NCBI GenBank assembly: GCA_021234155.1
Contig: JAJEKV010000004.1
Location: 13,918,716-13,982,715, forward strand
Reading direction: 5' to 3'
From: Isoetes taiwanensis
Lineage: Eukaryota > Streptophyta > Lycopodiopsida > Isoetales > Isoetaceae
Length of the DNA: 64,000 nucleotides
Shown: positions 32,193-44,076 of the stretch, one piece after another
How the letters are laid out: each line of letters opens with the position of its first letter
Numbering within the stretch: position 1 is the stretch's first letter
The notes under the pieces: model-generated
What the model saw: the letters and a program-made list of their open reading frames with translations, nothing else
Databases searched by the model: none
What the model was told of the DNA's origin: nothing
Made by a program: the position numbers and the translations under genes

Positions 32193-32230
32193 TCTATATA
32201 CTAGAAAAAATGCCCAGCGTTGCTGGGCTT
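32193..32230 (+). mobile_element. Helitron-like 5' terminus with hairpin
   Basis: TCTATATACTAGAAAAAATG is followed by the perfect hairpin GCCCAGCGTTGCTGGGC (7-bp arms, GTT loop). Plant Helitrons commonly start with TC, a TACTAG-like word and then GCCC-G-GCGTTGC-GGGC. The base before is A, compatible with insertion between A and T. No matching 3' end (hairpin plus CTRR before T) could be found, so the element length is unknown. Confidence 0.5.
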
Positions 32231-32753
32231 TCATAAAAATATATTAAAATGGCTTTTTTTTTAATAACACATTGTAATTTTTTGATGACCTTACAAACAT
32301 ATGTGCATTGGTATTTTCTTGGGCATCTATGTTAAGCACAAGAAGTATAGCATAAAGGGAGGTTGTGAAATATTTTCAATTTGAGCAAATGTGAGTTGTT
32401 ATCCCACTTTTTCTAAATTTTTTTCTTATTAGTTAGCCTATGCAAATAGTGTGTTATCTCCAAGGATACTAATAATGTTACACCATGAAAAGATGAGCAA
32501 CTTTTTTGGATCATGATACACTCCTACACATGAATCCAAATCCTAAATGTTTGGACCACTTAATGTTTGCACCATGTGAGAGGTGAGTTGGTTGCTTGAT
32601 TATATGCATTAAAACTTTAGCCAACAACGAAATGAACATATACCTCAAGGAGGAACATCCAACTTAACAATAGTGGAGATAAAAGATAAGACTACTAATT
32701 TTGTTCATAAATGTTTGATAAGCCTCTACCAAATAAGATGTTTAGATCTACCT
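32231..32753. other. AT-rich spacer inside the putative Helitron
   Basis: No open frame or repeat of note between the terminus and the tandem units at 32754. The sequence shows only A/T runs. Confidence 0.4.
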
Positions 32754-33160
32754 GAGTACTACCCAACTCCACGTGATGATGAAGTATCAAAGAGTACTAC
32801 CCAACTCCACGTGATGATGAAGTATCAAATAAATAAGGTTCGTCAAAGCAGCCTTTCCTGATTTTAAATCCCCATAATGGATAGGGTAAAGTCTTTATAT
32901 GTTTCTTTGAATAAGTTGTTCCACAGTTTTTGCCCTTTGCATTTGCATTTGCATTGCATAGAAATATAAATAGTTGTACATATCTGATATGGAGGCAACT
33001 ACTCAAGCATTTGATTTTGAATCCCCATAATGGATAGGGTAAAGTCTTTGTATGTTTCTTTGAATAAGTTGTTCCACAATTCTTTGCCCTTTGCATTTGC
33101 ATTGCACAGGAATATAAATAGTTGTACATATCTGATATAGAGGCAACTACTCAAGCATTC
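32754..33160. repeat. Two tandem duplications (38 bp and about 150 bp units)
   Basis: GAGTACTACCCAACTCCACG occurs at 32754 and 32792 (38 bp period). Then ATCCCCATAATGGATAGGGT heads two units, 32860-33012 and 33013-33160, both ending GGCAACTACTCAAGCATT. The units differ by a few substitutions and a small TTGCAT repeat count. Confidence 0.9.
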
Positions 33161-33292
33161 GAGCAACTTTCAGCCTTTTCACATCTTTAGTTTTGTATAA
33201 GCACCTTGTGCTTTTAGCTTTTTACTTGCCTATTTCTGCCAAATCTTCCAAGAATGGATATATATCAAAGTGCAACTTTTTAACCTGAACAA

Positions 33293-33585
33293 GGACTCAC
33301 AGAGGGCTGTCTTGCAGATAATCCCGAACCCAGACCCTAAACAATTTCATGTGGTTGAGCGAGGACTACAGGTTTTACTCAGGCAACTTCAGTGTGGATG
33401 AGATAGGATAAAAATATACTCGGACAAAAATATACACAGTCGAAATAACAGTTGTGTGAATGCAATTTTTGCCTTGTTTCAAATGAGATGGCGCCAGAGA
33501 CCAGAAGCTAGCTCCAAAATTCTTATCCCTATAACTAGAGGAACATTGTGGAACACTGCTGCAGCATGCAAATCATTATCATGCC
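33293..33585. repeat. Inverted long-range repeat, left arm
   Basis: CACAGAGGGCTGTCTTGCAG and the following 290 bases reappear in reverse orientation at 46805-47100, about 13 kb away, with roughly 95 percent identity. The shared part contains CGAACCCAGACCCTAAACAA. No coding motif is visible, so the origin is unclear; an LTR or an element end is possible. Confidence 0.8.
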
Positions 33586-36000
33586 ATGTAGTGTTCGATT
33601 AAATACATTCATTTTTTATAGGTTTGACTGCAAATCTTCCTATGTGGCCTCATTTTTGCATGTCCACAAGTTGGAAGGATGAAGAAATTATTAACCTCAA
33701 GGGCACTACATAGGCCACACATACATCAATAACAAAAATATATAGCCTCCAGAAACATAAGATGTATGGACAACAAACATGGGGTAGGGTCCATGATAAC
33801 AATAGAAGGAATGAATTAAGTACATGTACAATGGATATTCAAGCTCTTAAGAACGTCTATACTCCAAGATCAAATAAAATTTCAAGTCCTATAGACTGTT
33901 TAAATGATACCTTTGTGCAAGTTGCTGAATAAGTCTTACACAGTCCACCATAGCTCTAGGATCAAAGGAAGGTAACCTGCACTAATTAAAGCATGATTCT
34001 GATTTGCACTAATTTCTGGATGAGATATGGAAGTATACCTTTATATTTACTCATTTGCATCTTAACAACCCAAGTAAATAACTGAGTGGCATGTAAATGT
34101 GTGATTTCTAATGTCCATTCTAGCTGATTCAGTGATATAATGATTATGAGATTTAGCAGCGACCAGTTCCTGTTCTCACAGTTTTGTTTTGTGTTTTGAG
34201 TTATTGTTTCCATAGTGCATTACTTATTTTGCATGTGCTTCCAGTTCTCCAGCCAAGAACTTTTTTGCAATGAATCTCCTTTCTCTTTGCTGCATGCCAA
34301 TGCTTTTTCAAGTACTGACATAGAATGTTATAATTGGAAAAAGTTTGAAAATTCTAGTCGTTTCAGCACCTCTCAAATATCTATTGTTCATGTTCATGCA
34401 TTGTAGGTGATAATTCAAGTAACTTTGATCTCCTAAAGATCTTTGGATGTGGGCTGCCACAATACTTTTTTATTTTATTTCTTGGTAGCTTGATGGCACA
34501 ACAGATGGAATGCAACAATGTAACCCGATGCAGTAAGTTCCATGTCCTTGATTGATACCCATTTGAGAAGGATAAATATGTTGCTTCTGAGTATGGATAG
34601 AGTAGGTAATATTTGCAAGTTTTATTGCTTCTGAAGGCTATATATTTTTATTATTGATGTTTATGTGGCCTATGTAGTGTCTTGAGGTTATGATTTCTTC
34701 ATCCTCCCAAGTTCTGGACATGCAAAAATGAGACCACATAGGAAGATTTGTAGTCAAACCTATAAGAAATGAATGTATTTAATGGAACACTGCACTGCAT
34801 GGAGGATGGTCTCAGGCCATCAATTTTTTATATGCATGCCTTGACGGCTTTGTGTTTTTTGTGTATGTTTAGGATCTTATTTCTGCCATTAATTTACCCT
34901 TTCAAGAAGGATTAGTTGTTGAATAGGTTTGTGCCTTAATTTAATTGCAGGAAGTTGAAGAACAAAGAAGAATCAATATTTGATTTACCCTGGATTGTAT
35001 TGTACTCTACTATGAGTAGTTGCTATGCATCAGCATATTACCAATCCCATTCTCGATTAAGCAAATTAGTTGCAAAGGGAGGTGCAAGCAGATGAATATT
35101 AATCATGCTTTAATTAGTGCAAATCAGAATCATGTTTTAATTAGCACAGATTATCTTTCTTTGACCCTAGAGCTATGGTGGACTGTGTAAGACTTATTCA
35201 GCAACTTGCACAAAGGTGTCATTTAAACGGTTTATAGGACTTGAAATTTTATTTGTTGTTGGAGTATAGATGTTCTTAAGAGCTTGAATATCCATTGTAC
35301 ATGTACTTAACTCATTCCTTCTATTGTTATCATGAACCCTACCCCATGTTTATTGTCCACACATCTTATGCTTCTGGAGGCTATATATTTTGTTATTGAT
35401 GTATGTGTGGCCTGTGTAGTGCCCTTAAGGTTAATAATTTCTTCATCCTTCCAACTTGTGGACATGCAGAAATGAGGCCACATAGGAAGATCTGCAGTCA
35501 GACCTATAAAAAACGAACGTATTTAATTGAACACTACATGGCATGGAGGACGATCTTAGGCCATCGATTTTCTGTATGCATGCCTTGAAGGCTTTGTGTT
35601 TTTTGTGTATGTTTAGGATCTTATTTCTGCCATTAATTTCAAGAAGGATTAGTTGTTGAATAGGTTTGTGCCTTAATCTAATTGCAGGAAGTTGAAGAAT
35701 AAAGAAGAATCAATATCTGATTTACCTCTGGATTGTATTGTACTCTGCATCAGCATATTACCAATTCCATTGTCGATTAAACAAATCGGTTGCAAAGGGA
35801 GGTGCAAGCAGATGAATATTCAGAGGAACAAGCCAAAGTTCAAAGGTAAACCAGATCTGAATCATGCTTTAATTAGCGCAAGTCAGAATCAACTGCACAT
35901 GTACTTAATTCATTTCCTTTATTGTTATCATGAACCGCTCTCTATGTTTGCTGTCCACACATCTCATATTATATGACATCCACTCTATGCTAAAGAATAT
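33585..36000. repeat. Nested inverted and tandem duplications
   Basis: 33585-34010 is the reverse complement of about 35100-35545. 34626-35100 and 35365-35865 are direct copies (both contain GTGTTTTTTGTGTATGTTTA and GGAAGTTGAAGAA). 35865 onward repeats 35100 onward with an internal deletion. The direct unit is about 760 bp. An exon-like border (ATTGCAG then GAAGTTGAAGAACAAAGAAG) is kept in both direct copies but no protein family is recognised. Confidence 0.75.
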
Positions 36001-36198
36001 GGCCTCAAGGCCTCTTTTGCAGCATAATTTTACGTTCAGAGCATGAGATGTGACATCAAATCAGTTGGAAGCTCTTGCAAGCTCATATGCATGTTTGTAT
36101 GTTCTTACGTGACCATGATTTCTTAGATGAACATTTGGGATGCAAATATTTGCATTGCTTCATTCTGCACTTTTGCATCTCAGATTAAACTACAAATA

Positions 36199-38930
36199 TT
36201 TTTTTTTTGAAGAACTGTGTCATCAATATATTAAAAGAATGGTAATGTTACAAAGCAAGTGAGGAGGAAGGAGAACTGCCCCAAAGAGACAGCGATACCT
36301 CGACACTCCACAACAAACTCACAGAAAAACTGCAACTCTACTGCTGTACAAACCGACCATCACCATCTACAACACCCAAGAAGTCCCGCCAAATGGCAAA
36401 CTTCCGCTCTACTAATTCCGGGAACACCAGAAAGCTTTGAAATAGTTTGTATCTGAGTCGAGGAATCAGAGAGGCTACAGTCAGTGAATCCCCGAAAGAT
36501 CCACAACCGCCGCCTAAATCAATCAGCCACACCAACCAAGCCACGACAGATGCAGGCTTGCTGCCGCAAGAGCGCCAAGCACCGTGATACACATGAAGCG
36601 AAGAATCAGGCGGCTAGTCAAACTCACCTGAAACAAAGCCCTGACCCAATCCCAGGCAGCCTGCAAGTGAGGGCATAAAACCAGACAATGCTCCACAGAC
36701 AATGCTCCACAGCCTCACGATGGCGGCCACAACAAGGGCGAGAGGGCTCACACCGCCTAAACCGACTCACAAGGGCATTCACCCCGATACATAGCCGTGC
36801 ACCACCACCGCCATAAGCACCCTAACCTTCGGTGGGAAAGTGAGCTCCATGTCCTCGCCCAAACCGAAGCCATCGAGAACCCGAAGCCGCAGAGACCGCT
36901 TTGCCTGAAGGGGCAGAGTGTCATGAATAGCCAACACCCGTGAACAAGACCACACAAAACAAGAAGACACAACATCCGGATGAATCTTCCAAACCCGCAC
37001 CACCACATCATCCCGAGGGACTATAGGTATGTGTAGCGAATACTCCCCCGCCACTTGTTCCCGTGATAGCTCACATCGCCCCATTGTGGGGAAAGTGAGT
37101 TCGAAGAACTCCCACGGCTAGCTGACCACCCCAATACCAATCCTCCAAGGTGAGCACAAAGAGCTCGCCTCCAACGGCCTCAAGGTCCGAGCATGCACAC
37201 AAGCGACCAAAGGGCAAAAAGCGCAGGGGTAGAGGAACCCACAAGAAAGGAGAAGAGTGGTGATAAACTGAGGCATAATCTAGCTGGAAGAGCACACACA
37301 CATGATCCCAAGCCCGCAACACCCCCGTGAGAAAAGGGGATGCATGTGGGAAAGGCCGGAGACTATACAACAGTGCCTAGGGCAATTCCACATGCACAGA
37401 CGGCTTCCCAAACGCCACACAATGGCGAAAAAGATCGCAAATAACAAATGTCCGCACCAGAGAAGATGCTCCATCCTGCAGAGTGCTCCAAACAAACTTG
37501 GAGACCAACACCTTACTATGCAGCACCAAATCCAAAATGGCCAAGCCCCCATCCTCCCGGGGGTGGAGACACTTCCACCAAGCCACTTTAACAACCGCCC
37601 CTTCATCATCCCCGCCCCACACAAAATTTCGAACAATCTTATCCAAAGCCTCATCTTACCCCTCGAGCTAACGCCGCAGATGTCAGATACACATGAGTGC
37701 TACAAAAGTACTGACTTGGCAATAGTGATCCTACCTGCCATGGACAACTTGCTACCCTTCCATCAATTGAGGTGTTTCTGCAACCCCTGCAAAATCTCAT
37801 CCCACATCCTCCCCATGGAAACATTCCCTCCAAAGGGAATACCCAAATGCCTTAGTACACACACATTACCGGAAGTACCTTCCAAGGGAATAGAGCCAAA
37901 CAAGGGGAGGCAGAGTTAGTCGGGCCCATAATGCGAGCATTTACCCCAATTCGGAAGAATGCCCGAGGCCAAGGAGAAAGTATCCAAAGAACCCTTCACA
38001 TTCCGCAGTATTCCTCTCTTCCGCCACCAAGAAGAGGAAAGTGTCATCGGCGAACCGTTAATAATCTGGCTGGCTACCATCCCCGCATTTCAAGCCCATC
38101 CACCACCCTCCTCCACCGCAAAAAAAACAATCGGAGACAAAGGCCTCCGCCACAATCGTAAACAAAAACGGCGCCCAAAGGGCACCCCTCGACGCACCCC
38201 CTCGCCTAAGGAGAAAAAGGCGGAGGGTTCACCCCGCACACCACCATAGCCCGTGGCCGACCTATGCAGCCTTCATGATCTCTCAGAAAGTGTAGACCAC
38301 GCCCAACGCTAACATCATGGCGCATAAGAACTCCCAATCCGACACTATCGTAAGCTTTGGCAAAGTCAAGCTTAAGATAGGCAATGCCTTGACTGTTCTC
38401 CGCCCAATAAAGGCCCTCATAAGTTAAGCGGCAACATTAGTCAAAATGTTCCTCCCAGAACAAACCCGTATCGCACTTTACTAATGGAAGAAGTCAACAC
38501 CGGCTTCAACTTCTGCCCGTGGCTTTCCCAATAATCTTGTACCACGAGGACAACAAGGAGATAGGCCTCCAATCATTAATGGTAGAAGGTCTTAACCTTA
38601 GGAAACAAGGAAATGCATTATTCAAGATCCTATCCATTTGAGAAGACTGCAAAGAACTCAAGATACACCGGTACAAAGACTCACCACCCACTCCCAATAA
38701 GTCCGAAAACTCCCCAGGGATGCCATCCAGCCCAGGACATTTATCCTTGGCCATGCACATATATGCCTCCGCTAAATCCTCTCCTCGAGAGCTCCCCGCC
38801 CCAAGCTCTCATGCTCGTGGAGGAAGAATAGATGGCTTAATGACCCCAAAACAAGCTCCCCGTGATCTCCCCCTGCTCATAGGGAAGAGTCTTTGTCGCG
38901 CAGGCGAAAACCCTGAGAAATGAGCATGCA
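36199..38930 (-). mobile_element. L1-type LINE with poly(A) tail, 5'-truncated
   Basis: On the minus strand: reverse transcriptase (KDKCPGLDGIPGEF, INDWRPISLLSSWYKIIGKA at 38760-38506, YLKLDFAKAYDSVG at about 38390, FADDTFLFLV at about 38050), then KVAWWKCLHPREDGGLAILD (37600), then a Cys/His cluster near 36700, and a ten-residue A tail seen as T at 36199-36208. Several frameshifts interrupt it. The text matches the plus-strand LINE at 25035-27556. The 5' break is near 38930; no endonuclease is left. Confidence 0.85.
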
Positions 38931-41499
38931 CATACCTCTGCATGAGGAGTGCTATGTCATTTAAACTGCTACATCGCCCATGATTCTATTTGAAAATGTT
39001 TGAATAAACTTAAATTGTGTTGCAATTGGTACTTGCTTCATGCAACTTCATAGCATCCTCAATGAATATTCACTTCATTTGTAAGTACTAGGTTTGTATG
39101 GGAATTCTATTTGTAAATAATAGAGTAAACTTATTGTAACCTCACAACCTCCTCAACAAATATTCACAAGATATATGAACTTGAAAGAAACTATGTCAAC
39201 AACAACAATCAATTGACAATGTCCATGACAATATTAGATAATCCTAGATGTTGAACTAGAAATTGTGCATTCATATGCCAAGTTTTAGCATAAAATATTT
39301 TAAACCAAAAAACAACTAAAGGCTTCTTCCATTTCTCCTATTCACAAATTACCAATTGCCACATGCTTCAACGTGCAACTTTGCATACAAATTTCAATTT
39401 TAGTTTCAACTCTTTTGCAAATGCCATGGTTTAATGCACAAACATAACCATCAATATTTTAACATACATTTAAAGTTAACTCACTCTTTTGCAAAATACC
39501 ATGGTTTAATGCACAAACATAGTCATCAATATATTTTTGAAGCTAATCGGTACCATTTGGTACATGCACATTGTAACAACACAAGAGTATTCAAATTTAT
39601 GGAAGTCTACACATATGAAATTATTCATAAAAGCTTACCAACAACTACAAGACAATATAACGAGATGTATTTTTGCATTCATACAATCAATATTAGGTCC
39701 ATTATTATTTGGCCCAATTGTTAATACACTTGTCCCAAAACTACTCGATTGAGGTGTCTTATGCAATGAATTCCACTTCCACCATTGTAACTTCATGGCC
39801 TTTTATGTCTCAAGCATCACCATAAACAAGCTGAAAGCATGAGGTTATGGCTACATAATGCCAAAATTAAAGATAAAAAGGAACAACAATGTTCTAGAAT
39901 TCTTCAACCTACATATTTCTCTACGTGTTACCAATGACCATTATTGGTTATATTTTGAACAAAGCATTTTACCCAAATTTGTTTCAATTCCATGACTGTA
40001 TAATCTATAAATTTATTTATGTCAGTAACCATTGCCCAATCTGGTAGCTATTGATGGAACCAAATGAATACAACCACTTTATGCTACATATTTCACTAGA
40101 AAATGACCTTTTTACTATCGTTCCTCTTTTCTAAATTTATGAACAAAGGCATACAAGCAATTCATGCATTTGAATACAAACTCCATTCTCAACTAATTCT
40201 ACTTCTTCCATGACATTAATTGTATGACAGCTTTTATTCTCTCATGTTGCAAGAGATTTCATACTTTACATAGATGAACTCTAACAAATGGTTGCTAAAG
40301 CCCGGCAATGCCTGACACCATAACTATCCAGAGCTTAAATCAGTTTAAATAAGGCAAACAAACATAAAGTATTACAAAGCACCATAGGCAGATTGCATGC
40401 TCATCATTTCTATAAAATTACAACTTCGTTGGTCATGACCATGTAGATTGGTGCATAGATAAGCCTCTTCAAATATATTTTCCTTGTTATGTCGACCTAC
40501 TACAAACACAAACCAAACTTAGATTGAGCAGCCATACTTTCTTCTAACCTTATCCAGAAGGAGTGGAAGGCAATATCTTGTTGATGAGTTGAAAATATAG
40601 TCAATTTCTGTTCTCCCTAAATGTTTCTTTGGAAAAGCCTTTCTGAAGATCTTCTGGAATGAAGGAAGAAAAAGCAGTTACGATGCAAACTAACCTGAAG
40701 CTTGGAAAAATGACTGGAAAGAACAGAAGGGCAAAGTATCGACAATTTCACCTCTTGCTGGCGTAAGAAAATGCCATTTTAAGCAGGTCAAATATAAGAT
40801 TTCGAATGGAATTCTCCACTTAGATACTAAAGAACTCCATGCCATAAGAGTGGAACGAAATCTTGACTTGAATACTTGCGAAAAATCTCTTGGTTTACAG
40901 ACTTGGTTGTGACCTTCAGGGTTTTGGGTCTTACGTCAAGTATATAGATCATTTGCAAAGATGTCATAGCATGCTTAACGCTACTCAAACTATAAGATAC
41001 TACATAAAAAAAACATCGAAGGAACAGAATCCATACCATCCTTCCCTGCTTCTGCTTTTCATAGCCAATATTAAGGATGGCCAGAACTCAGAATAGGGCT
41101 TAAGAGCTGATTCGTATAGACTCAAGCTTTTTCCTTTACAGGAATGAGAGCTTTTAGAGGGGGACAACAGATCCTTGTAGATCCTGCTGCCTATCCACAG
41201 GAAATATAGATCTATAGCAAAGGCCTGTTCTTGGGTCTTATGACGATTAACCATCAGGTCTGGAGTGTGTGATTCGGTTTCATCCAAATCATCGTGGCCT
41301 TTTCGGTTAGGATGCACAGCTACCATTCCAGAGGTAGTGGGTTTAAGTCCTGTTACAGTTAAATGTATGAACCTACGCAAAAACAAGGAAAATAGGAATA
41401 AAGTCCGAAGCCAAGTAGGAACACGAGACAGATGCCTAGAAGGTCAAGACTGGCACCATGGTAAAGGCATGCTTCAGAGTAACGAAAGCAGATTCCGCT
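38931..41499. other. AT-rich region without recognised genes
   Basis: A short direct repeat is present: CCATGGTTTAATGCACAAAC at about 39423 and 39500. The minus-strand frame 41386-41000 contains PTTSGMVAVHPNRKGHDDLD but no family fits. Otherwise A/T-rich sequence without open frames above about 100 codons. Confidence 0.4.
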
Positions 41500-41507
41500 T
41501 CCACAAT

Positions 41508-42480
41508 TCATTCAAATGGCACGTCTTTAACTGTGAGGCATGTCAAAGAAAGGGCAAGCTCCGAACAATCCCGAATGAAATGCCGATAGAAATTGGCAGA
41601 CCCAAGAAAACATTGAACATCTCGAATGGATGAAGGTCTTTGCCACTCCAGAACAGTGTTGACCTTTTCGGGATCCATAGAGACTCCATGTGGATGATAG
41701 CCAAGGAACTCCACATTATCCTGCTCGAACTGACACTTCTCAAGTTTGGCATATAATCCGTGCTCACGAAGCTTCTGAAGGACCTGTTGAACATGCCTCT
41801 CATATTCTTCGAGAGCCTTAGAATAAATAAGAATATCATCCAAATAGATGATAACAAAAGTGTCTAAGAACTCTCGAAAGACATCTTTGGCCACATGCTA
41901 GAATACTGCTGGAGCATTGATAAGTCCAAACGGCATAACTATGTACTCAAAATGGCCATATCGAGTGCGAAAAGCTGATTTCCACTCATCACTCTCCCTG
42001 ATCCACATAAGATTGTAGGCACCCCAAAGATCAATCTTCGTAAAATAATGTGCACCTTGGAGTCGCGCCAACAACTCTGAGATCAAAGGAAGCGGATACC
42101 GATTTGGCACTGTGATCTTATTGAACCCACGATAATCAATGACCAGACGCAACAAATCAGCCTTCTTTTTGACGAAGAAGATAGGCGCTCCAACAGGGAT
42201 AAAGAATGTCAAATGAAACCAGTGGCTAGATTCTCTTCAATATAATCCCGCAAAACCTTCAACTCAGCGGGAGATAGACCATATATCGGACCATATGGCG
42301 GCATTGTCCCGGACTGCAAATCAATAGAACAATCATATGGACGATGCTCTGGGAGCTTGCTGGCCTTGAATTTGTCAAAAACATCAAAGAAGTTGCCATA
42401 TTTATCTGGGAGCATTAGAGCAGACTTCACTAGTGCTGAGCTAGCTGATGGGTGAACCTGAATTGCAAATACCGAACTTG
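41508..42480 (-). pseudogene. Gypsy reverse transcriptase, frames split by a stop
   Basis: Blocks in order: LPEHRPYDCSIDLQSGTMPP (primer-grip region upstream), [40 protein letters not shown] (catalytic Asp in the DL word), [10 protein letters not shown], a TAG stop, then [13 protein letters not shown] with the YLDD active site, and [18 protein letters not shown]. The stop at about 41899 is exactly where related elements have Gln (AVFQ), so CAG to TAG explains it. A frame change also occurs at 42210. It ends at KDVPFE, before RNase H. Confidence 0.9.
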
Positions 42481-43029
42481 GATCTTGCCTTCCAGATTTA
42501 ACGAACTCGCAAAGAGAAATCTTCGAGATACCAAACTGAGGGCATGAAGACGCCGCTACAAAAGCAGGAGCAGGAGGGACAGGAACAAGAACTGGAGCAG
42601 GAGCAGAAGCAGGAACTGGAAATGGAGAAAGAGCAAGAGCAGAAACTAGAGCTGGAGCTGGAGCCGGGACATCATCGAGAATATGGCCAGAATCTGGGGT
42701 ATGAACTGGAGCAGAGGCAAGAGTCAAATTAGAATATGGAGCAAAAACAAGAACAACAAGGACGGAATCAGGAGCCCACGATACTGCACGGACTGAAGCC
42801 GATGTTGATGCAGAGACCTGAACTGCAGATGAACTGGAACTAGAGTTAGGACCATTAAATCAAAATGATCTAGTACGCCAATCAGTCTGTGGGTTATGTA
42901 GCTCGAGCCAAGGCAGACCCAAGACTATTGGTGCATGTGGGCTAGCGATGACATTGAAGGAAATACTACAAGAAACTCCCTCGAACAAAACCTGAAGAGG
43001 CATAGTATATTTTGTGATTGCACCCGAGA

Positions 43030-43395
43030 AGATCTCTCATCCATCAATCACTTCGATAGAACCGGGATGCTCAATCTTGCTTCTAGGGATGGCGTGCTTA
43101 CTGGCGAATGCAATATCTATAAAGCAAGCATTTGCACCACAATCAAGTTGCGCCAACGCTTCCAACCTTCCAACCTCTGATTTTAATGATATAGCGATGA
43201 AAAATGCCTTGCTGACCTTATCCGATGGAATAAACATGTCAAAAAGTGTGGAAGGAGTCTGAGAAAAGGCGGCCAGCCGACGAGAGAGTCCTACTACTCG
43301 GACCGGCCCCTGAAGTGTTCTGACCGGTCTGGACGCTTCACAAGGCATCTACGAGCAATATAACCACTCCTCCACAGTAGAGGCAAAGATTAGCC
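43030..43395 (-). pseudogene. Gypsy zinc knuckle and aspartic protease
   Basis: The frame reads CLYCGG then, after a two-base loss, YIARRC, a damaged CCHC knuckle (His replaced by Tyr). Next come KVSKAFFIAISLKSEVGRLE and LDCGANACFIDIAFASKHAI. The D-x-GA-x3-FID word is the gypsy protease active site. Ends SIEVIDG near 43037. An inverted copy lies at 43725-44076. Confidence 0.75.
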
Positions 43396-43730
43396 TCTCT
43401 CCGACGCTGCTTCTCAGTGGCAAATAAAGGTCCTCGAACTAAACGATCAATCTGCATGGGCTCAGGTCCGGACCTGCTGGATTCTATAGATGAGATCAGG
43501 GCAGGCGTAGCTACAGACACTTGACGTGTGATTGAAAAAACTTGACTACTTCTCTCTTGCCTACGTTCGAAGAGCCGATTATCACAGTGAATTGCAAATC
43601 TGATGGCTTCTTCCAAACTCTGCGGGTCCTCCATAGACAACAGCATATCCGTGACATCATCACATAATCCCCTTCGAAAACAATCTCGAAGTGCGACATC
43701 ATCCCAGGCTGCATCTACCGCATTTGCCTC
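43395..43730 (-). pseudogene. Gypsy gag C-terminal part
   Basis: Contains DVALRDCFRRGLCDDVTDML and EEAIRFAIHCDNRLFERRQE, typical of the end of the retrotransposon gag domain that precedes the zinc knuckle. The N-terminal part of gag is missing because the element is interrupted by the inverted fragment at about 43727. Confidence 0.7.
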
Positions 43731-44076
43731 TATTGTAGAGGAGCTGGTCATATTGCTCGTAAATGCCCTGTGAAGCACCAAGACCAATCGGAAAACTTCA
43801 GGGGCCGGTCCGAGTAGTAGGACTCTCTCGTCGGCTAGCCGTCTTTTCTCAGATTCCTTCCACACTTCTTGACATGTTTACTCCATCGGATAAGGTCAGC
43901 AAGGCATTTTTCATCTCTATATCATTGAAATCCGAGGTTAGAAGGTTGGAAGCGTTGGCGCAACTTGATTATGGTGCAAATGCTTGCTTTATGGATAATG
44001 CGTCCGCCAATAAGCATGTTATCCCCTAGAAGCAGGGTTGAGCATCCCAATTTTGTCGAAGTGATTGATGGACGGG
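43725..44076 (+). mobile_element. Gypsy knuckle and protease fragment in inverted orientation
   Basis: On the plus strand it reads ICLYCRGAGHIARKCPVK, an intact CCHC knuckle, then KVSKAFFISISLKSEVRRLE and LDYGANACFMDNASANKHVI, a protease whose active-site word is DYGA. It aligns with the minus-strand segment 43020-43395 at roughly 88 percent. The knuckle is better preserved here than in its partner, the protease worse. The fragment is cut at both ends. Confidence 0.75.

Larger units (their letters stand above)
41500..43865 (-). mobile_element. Ty3/gypsy retrotransposon internal region, degenerate
   Basis: Read on the minus strand, the order is gag C-terminal part (43730-43395), CCHC knuckle and aspartic protease (43395-43030), a Pro/Ala-rich linker (42727-42480) and reverse transcriptase (42480-41508). 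This is the gypsy order up to RT. RNase H, integrase and both LTRs are not found. Frameshifts and stops make the copy inactive. It is joined head-to-head to another gypsy fragment at about 43727. Confidence 0.85.

Noticed and set aside
41290-41360. Possible tRNA (5-bp CTACC/GGTAG stem and GGGTTTAAGTCC, B-box-like)
   Set aside because: No acceptor stem, an eight-base anticodon loop and no good D arm; the similarity is limited to two short words.
42544-42732. Plus-strand open frame rich in Glu and Gln
   Set aside because: It is the antisense shadow of the Pro/Ala-rich gypsy linker on the minus strand.
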